NCBI GenBank assembly: GCA_024691125.1
Contig: JAILNV010000097.1
Coordinates: 1-44,658, forward strand
Direction: 5' to 3'
DNA length: 44,658 nucleotides
Origin: Lachnospiraceae bacterium
GTDB lineage: Bacteria > Bacillota > Clostridia > Lachnospirales > Lachnospiraceae
This document shows, one piece after another, positions 40,629 through 44,658 of the stretch. The notes below the pieces were generated by a model. That model saw only the letters and a program-made list of their open reading frames with translations, had not been told where the DNA came from and made no database searches. The translations under genes and the position numbers were made by a program. Numbering within the stretch: position 1 is the first letter of the stretch; the number at the start of each line of letters is the position of its first letter.

Positions 40629-41879
40629 TTATCTACTGAGTTCATCCGCAAGAGTAAGCGCCCGGTCAACAACAACATCGGAATTGTAATGCTGCCACTC
40701 ACCCCATCTACCGAGTCCGATTATGTTTCTGCCTTTCATGAAAGTAAGAAGATGCTGCATTATCTCTTCCTTTCCGATAGTGTTAAGAGGATAAGCATAT
40801 TCGTTTATATGGTACCTGCCCTTATCCGATATTCCGGTCAGCGGATCACTGCTTTCGCAATTATAACTCATAGATGCAGATTTATCTATTTTATCATATC
40901 TTGTAAGATTGGTCTCTGTCCAGTAACCCTTGGATCCGGGACAGAAATTATGTCTTACAAGTATCCTGTGATAGGATAGACTGGGATCCGGGTAATAAAT
41001 CCAATGAGCCTTTGTATCAAGCTTCTCATCGATGTATTCTATTACAACCGAAGTATATTTAAGTGCCTCCATATCCTTAAGATATTCTTCGCTGACACCT
41101 TTATACTCTTTTATATCCGTCCACGGCACTGTGTTAATGATACTATCGGCTTTATATGTATCGTTAACGATACGATTGTCAACATCCAGCTTTTTAACAC
41201 TCTCACCATACCTTATTCTGTCTCCGAGCCTTTCTGCCAGCCTTAACCATAACTCACCATATCCGTATTCCTTAGGATAGAAGAATCTCGCATGCCCGGG
41301 CTGCGTGCCGTATGCCTTCCTCTCAAGACAGCTTATAAGAGTCTCCTCAAACGATACATTCGGAAGCTTATTAAGCCAGTAAGTACCCAGTTCATTAAGG
41401 TTCTCTCCAAACATCTTCTGATTATACGGGATCATGTAATCCTCAGCTATCTTTTCCCCAAGCTTCCAGTAAATCCAGTCAACGAACTTCTCAGGCATCT
41501 CCTTACCGAGATTGCATCCCGCTACTGCGATCGATTTAAGATACTGTACCTGGTCATTAAGGCTCATCTGCCAGATATTTGCTTCTATCGGGCTGTTTAT
41601 CGTATTATTGCCGATAACTATCCTTGAATCCCTGTCGTATTCATCCCACATTTCCTTTGGCATAAACGGAAACAGAAAATCAAGCACTCTCCTGTTCTTA
41701 ACATCAAGGAAATGTCCGCCTCCTATATCAAGCGGAGAACCGTCTGTTTCTCTGCTTCGGCACAGTCCACCGGCTTCCTGCTCCTTCTCAATTACCAGAA
41801 AATCCTCTATTCCATTCTGTAACAGCCTGTTTGCAAGACTTAATCCCGCCGGTCCGGCTCCCAAGATTAAATATTTCAA
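40629..41879 (-). CDS. FAD-dependent UGM/amine-oxidase-like enzyme
   Basis: A 416-residue flavoprotein. The Rossmann motif is GAGPAGLSLANRLL (Gly7-Gly9-Gly12), followed by the acidic strand VIEKEQEAGGLCRS and DIGGGHFLD, typical of the UDP-galactopyranose mutase and protoporphyrinogen oxidase superfamily. NKMFG-like and LPNVSFEETL segments continue it. The frame opens at TTG 41894, but TTG 41879 (MKYLILGAG) has GGGAGA at proper spacing and is the likely start. It lies beside two glycosyltransferase genes, so a sugar-nucleotide ring contraction or oxidation role is plausible but unproven. The reaction is not determined by sequence. Confidence 0.78.
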   Translation of the reverse strand: MKYLILGAGPAGLSLANRLLQNGIEDFLVIEKEQEAGGLCRSRETDGSPLDIGGGHFLDVKNRRVLDFLFPFMPKEMWDEYDRDSRIVIGNNTINSPIEANIWQMSLNDQVQYLKSIAVAGCNLGKEMPEKFVDWIYWKLGEKIAEDYMIPYNQKMFGENLNELGTYWLNKLPNVSFEETLISCLERKAYGTQPGHARFFYPKEYGYGELWLRLAERLGDRIRYGESVKKLDVDNRIVNDTYKADSIINTVPWTDIKEYKGVSEEYLKDMEALKYTSVVIEYIDEKLDTKAHWIYYPDPSLSYHRILVRHNFCPGSKGYWTETNLTRYDKIDKSASMSYNCESSDPLTGISDKGRYHINEYAYPLNTIGKEEIMQHLLTFMKGRNIIGLGRWGEWQHYNSDVVVDRALTLADELSR

Positions 41880-41990
41880 ATCTGTATCTCCCAATTATAG
41901 TATTCTTCCATTCTGAAAACAGCCTCCGTGATATAACCAAAACACTTCCCGGATCATTATAATATGTGCCGTATTTTATGCCAATCACCA

Positions 41991-43673
41991 TCAATAAAGC
42001 TTATAATACTTAAGCTTATATGAATCTCCGTCCTTTCTTACAATAGCCAATCCCTGATAACCCTTGGTAAGATAAGGAGCCTCGGATGCCTCTTTTGCAT
42101 TTAATGAGTAATATTTTTTCGGTACCGAATCACCACTGTCCCAATATGTATCAAGACTCACTTCATATGTTGTAAAATATAACCACAATAAACCGTTTCC
42201 GCTGTCCTCTGCCTGCTCCACTACAGCAAAGGCAGGGTAGCTTTCTCCGTCTGCCGCAGGTACGTAAAAATATCCGTTTTTACAGAAACCACCACTTCTC
42301 GATTTCGCCCAGTTGTATTCATAGAAATCGTCATTTGTAAGCCTTAAACCAAAATACTTATCCACAATTTCCTTAATCTTGTCAAAACCAATCTTATAAT
42401 ATGAGTTTTCAATCTCTATGTTTGAACGTTTATTTATCCTTGACCATATATATGCATATTCTGTCAATACTGAAACATCAGGATACTCATCATCATATTC
42501 CCTGAAACCCTGCTCCGCAAAGTTACTTACGAAAAGATTCATTTTATTCTGATCTTCTTTGCCTATGTTTATTATATGACCCTTGGGCAGATCCGGTATC
42601 TCTTCTTTTCTGTTATCAGCTGTTGAAGCTCTGTCCTTTGAATTTCCGGCAGATGAAACATCTCCTATTTCGATGGTTCCCGCATCTTCAAGCTTCACTG
42701 CAACTTTATCTATATCGGGAACTCGTCCGCTTTCTTCGTAATCTGTATAATTCTCTGTAAATATTTCAGGATAGTCACTGAAGCTTATTTTTACAGTCTG
42801 ACTGCCAATAGCATATGATCCCATGGCATAATCTTCAAAATTAAATCTTATCCCGTCATAATCCAAAGCCCATGAGAGTCCGTCGGCATTATTCTCAAGT
42901 CTTCCCGGAATACTGTTTATAAGATTCTCCCTATCTGTCGGCAGTTCATCAAAATAATCCTTAAGGTCTGCATTCTGAGCCGTTAGCTCATCTAATATTA
43001 TTTCGGGAAGATCATCCGTATCCTCTATAACATCACTAAAAGATATTTCCTTCCCCGTTTCGGGATCATAATTATATCCTGTAAAAGAAGTGGTTCCGTG
43101 AGCCCCACCGTAGAAGCTGTAATTCACCGTATAAAAGGAAAAAACCTTCCCATCTGCTCTTACGGGATTAAATAGTCTGTCTTCTTCATAATACCCCAAA
43201 AATCCCTCTTCCCACATTTCTAAAACATCTGCATCGCTTCCCCTGACAAAATCCATTATTTCTTTTTCCATATCGGAATTAAACCTGTCAGTAACATTTG
43301 AAAGCTCCGGATATTTTTCACGGATTTCTTCATCAAGCTCTATCGTACAGTAATTGCCCAGAGCATATATATCCTTGCCATAGCTGCCTTCTACAGGGTT
43401 ATTCCTATATGTATATGTAATCTTATCTATATCTTCCGAGTCACTCCTGCTACCCCTGTTTCTTTTACTGCTTCGAGATTTATCGTTTTTTATATTATCC
43501 TTTTCATCATTTTTATTTTCATTATCCTTATTTGAATTATCTAAAGTATCATCCCATTTGGTTGTTTCCAAAGCATCATCTTCAGAAGATGATCCCATTT
43601 TATCAGATGAACATCCTGAAATGCTAAATACAAGTGTCATACACAGCATAAGACCTAATAATTTTATACGCAT
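41991..43673 (-). CDS. DUF3298-type surface lipoprotein
   Basis: A 560-residue lipoprotein. The signal peptide ends in ISGC with lipidated Cys21, followed by a Ser/Asp/Lys-rich linker (about 25-90). A DUF4163/DUF3298 (RsiV/PdaC-like) pair follows (about 95-310, with IELDEEIREKYPEL and VNYSFYGGAHGTTSFTGYNYDPETGKEI). The last 200 residues form a separate unnamed domain. The frame opens at 43697 but ATG 43673 has GGGAGG eight bases upstream. RsiV-type domains bind lysozyme and PdaC is a deacetylase, but no catalytic residues are evident here; ligand unknown. It is a single gene between the FAD gene and the tRNA terminator. Confidence 0.8.
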   Translation of the reverse strand: MRIKLLGLMLCMTLVFSISGCSSDKMGSSSEDDALETTKWDDTLDNSNKDNENKNDEKDNIKNDKSRSSKRNRGSRSDSEDIDKITYTYRNNPVEGSYGKDIYALGNYCTIELDEEIREKYPELSNVTDRFNSDMEKEIMDFVRGSDADVLEMWEEGFLGYYEEDRLFNPVRADGKVFSFYTVNYSFYGGAHGTTSFTGYNYDPETGKEISFSDVIEDTDDLPEIILDELTAQNADLKDYFDELPTDRENLINSIPGRLENNADGLSWALDYDGIRFNFEDYAMGSYAIGSQTVKISFSDYPEIFTENYTDYEESGRVPDIDKVAVKLEDAGTIEIGDVSSAGNSKDRASTADNRKEEIPDLPKGHIINIGKEDQNKMNLFVSNFAEQGFREYDDEYPDVSVLTEYAYIWSRINKRSNIEIENSYYKIGFDKIKEIVDKYFGLRLTNDDFYEYNWAKSRSGGFCKNGYFYVPAADGESYPAFAVVEQAEDSGNGLLWLYFTTYEVSLDTYWDSGDSVPKKYYSLNAKEASEAPYLTKGYQGLAIVRKDGDSYKLKYYKLY

Positions 43674-43697
43674 ACAGTTTTCCTCCCTGCAGATCAC

Positions 43698-43934
43698 GTA
43701 AGCTGATCAAAACATCATTTTTCTCATAGAATTAACACAATATAAATTTTTTTCTTTTTGTAATTTTCTATCTTATAGTATCATATAGAACACCTAAGGT
43801 ATACCGAAAGTTACAATTCAAAAATATGATATCACATCCATTATTAATGTGTAACTATATTACTTATGACTTTACTTATTCTGAATGGCTACTTTAATGT
43901 TTTTTAGTAAATACAAGTACTTTACAAATTATAT
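43698..43934. other. AT-rich intergenic region, no gene seen
   Basis: About 235 bp between the lipoprotein start and the tRNA-operon terminator. It probably holds the lipoprotein promoter, but no confident boxes were found. No RNA motif or ORF is evident. Confidence 0.5.
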
Positions 43935-43969
43935 AAAAAAAGCTGTAAATCACTAATTTGATTTACAAC
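43935..43969 (-). terminator. Rho-independent terminator of the rRNA-tRNA operon
   Basis: Minus-strand stem GTAAATCA/TGATTTAC with flanking pairs, followed by seven T. It lies ten bases past the last tRNA. Confidence 0.85.
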
Positions 43970-43978
43970 TCTTATTAG

Positions 43979-44052
<74 letters not shown>

Positions 44053-44064
44053 ATATAATTTAAA

Positions 44065-44146
44065 TGGGCGGAGGTGGATTCGAACCACCGAAGGCGTTGC
44101 CAGCAGATTTACAGTCTGTCCCCTTTGGCCACTCGGGAATCCGCCC
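44065..44146 (-). tRNA. tRNA-Tyr (GTA)
   Basis: 82 nt with a long variable arm and anticodon GTA. The acceptor stem GGGCGGA pairs with TCCGCCC, discriminator A. No encoded CCA. Confidence 0.95.
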
Positions 44147-44154
44147 ATTATTTG

Positions 44155-44190
44155 TCATAAGGAGTTCCTCGAAGCGGGGATTCCTTATGA
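44155..44190. repeat. 36-bp dispersed palindrome, copy 2
   Basis: Same length and ends (TCATAAGG to CCTTATGA) as the element at 16813-16848, with a nearly continuous 14-bp stem around a CGAAGC loop. It lies between tRNA-Tyr and tRNA-Thr in the tRNA operon, where it could act in transcript processing. Confidence 0.6.
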
Positions 44191-44224
44191 ACTGTTTTTA
44201 AGTATTACCGGTAAAAAACCGGAG

Positions 44225-44297
44225 AGCCGATGATCGGACTCGAACCGATAACCTGCTGATTACAAATCAGCTGCTCTGCCAATTGAGCCACATCGGC
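44225..44297 (-). tRNA. tRNA-Thr (TGT)
   Basis: 73 nt, anticodon TGT, acceptor GCCGATG/CATCGGC, discriminator T. No encoded CCA. Confidence 0.95.
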
Positions 44298-44303
44298 ATT
44301 TAA

Positions 44304-44376
44304 TGGGGCCTATAGGGCTCGAACCTATGACCCTCTGCTTGTAAGGCAGATGCTCTCCCAGCTGAGCTAAGACCCC
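44304..44376 (-). tRNA. tRNA-Val (TAC)
   Basis: 73 nt, anticodon TAC, acceptor GGGGTCT/AGGCCCC, discriminator A. No encoded CCA. Confidence 0.95.
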
Positions 44377-44391
44377 ATATAATAAACTAAC

Positions 44392-44465
44392 CGACCCAGA
44401 TCGGACTCGAACCGACGACCTCCGCCGTGACAGGGCGGCGCTCTAACCAACTGAGCCACTAGGCC
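44392..44465 (-). tRNA. tRNA-Asp (GTC)
   Basis: 74 nt, anticodon GTC, acceptor GGCCTAG/CTGGGTC with two G-U pairs, discriminator G as expected for Asp. First tRNA after the 23S gene. No encoded CCA. Confidence 0.95.
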
Positions 44466-44536
44466 TAATAACTTATTGAAGATATATTATACCCTCAAAA
44501 CCAAACACTGAAACTTCATCCTTTAACCTTTTCTTT

Positions 44537-44658
44537 GGTCAAGCCTTCGACCGATTAGTAACATTCAGCTCAATGCATTACTGCACTTACACCTATGACC
44601 TATCTACCTTGTCGTCTTCAAGGGGTCTTATCATTGAGGGATATCTCATCTTGAGGGG
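44537..44658 (-). rRNA. 23S rRNA, 3' end (partial)
   Basis: The last about 122 nt of 23S rRNA on the minus strand, recognised by TACTAATCGGTCGAAGGC and TTGACC at its 3' end. The gene continues past the right edge. No 5S gene follows before tRNA-Asp (only 71 bp). Confidence 0.93.

Overview
This window looks like a chromosomal segment from a low-to-mid-GC Gram-positive anaerobe of the class Clostridia, most likely family Lachnospiraceae. The evidence is the long (about 270 nt) Alu-containing SRP RNA, the string of conserved Firmicutes genes (metG, rsmI, trmN6-type methyltransferase, ricT/yaaT, holB, yaaR, guanylate kinase), a split transketolase, a YesM/YesN-type two-component pair next to a CUT1 sugar importer, strong AGGAGG-type ribosome binding sites, and lineage-typical families (DUF5711, DUF1002, DUF624). 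No species can be named from the sequence. Both edges belong to rRNA loci read on the minus strand. The right edge holds the 3' end of 23S rRNA, followed by tRNA-Asp, -Val, -Thr, -Tyr and -fMet. The left edge has a near-perfect strong promoter, a boxA-like sequence and structured leader pointing out of the window, probably toward a 16S gene. Almost all genes are on the minus strand; the plus-strand exceptions are the YesMN pair, an NrdG2-like radical SAM gene and the SRP RNA.

Layout. 1-2900: rRNA leader, a small double-glycine-leader/zinc-ribbon protein, a CvpA-like membrane protein and a DUF5711 membrane protein. 2900-13500: a sugar-utilisation locus with an APH-fold sugar kinase candidate, a GH31 glycosidase, a solute-binding lipoprotein, two permeases and the divergent sensor kinase and AraC-type regulator. 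Two perfect 19-bp direct repeats spaced 22 bp apart lie between the divergent units and are the best operator candidates. 13600-15400: split transketolase. 15550-18220: small alarmone synthetase, OmpR-type regulator and sensor kinase in one operon. 18340-21180: SRP RNA, nudC, tadA and an NrdG2-like activase. 21200-23600: a CdaR-type regulator and an MsmX/UgpC-type ABC ATPase that probably powers importers lacking their own ATPase, such as the one at 6.4-9.9 kb.

23760-30500: a Cache-GGDEF diguanylate cyclase with an unusual basic tail, a DUF624 membrane protein, a GNAT acetyltransferase, a secreted DUF1002 protein and metG. 30600-36800: a dense housekeeping operon with overlapping genes (Orn/Lys/Arg decarboxylase family, guanylate kinase, yaaR, holB, ricT, methyltransferase, rsmI). 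36830-41900: a DUF308 membrane protein preceded by four tandem hairpins, and a surface-glycan set (GT-C membrane glycosyltransferase, GT2 transferase, FAD-dependent UGM/amine-oxidase-like enzyme). 41990-43700: a DUF3298-type lipoprotein. 43935-44658: terminator, five tRNAs and the 23S 3' end.

The points most worth following are the double-glycine-leader zinc-ribbon protein, the phased operator repeats and possible leaderless mRNA of the YesM-like gene, the alarmone-synthetase/two-component operon, a 36-bp dispersed palindrome found twice, the four-hairpin element, and the absence of a 5S gene after the 23S gene. I saw no CRISPR array, prophage, insertion sequence or obvious defence system.
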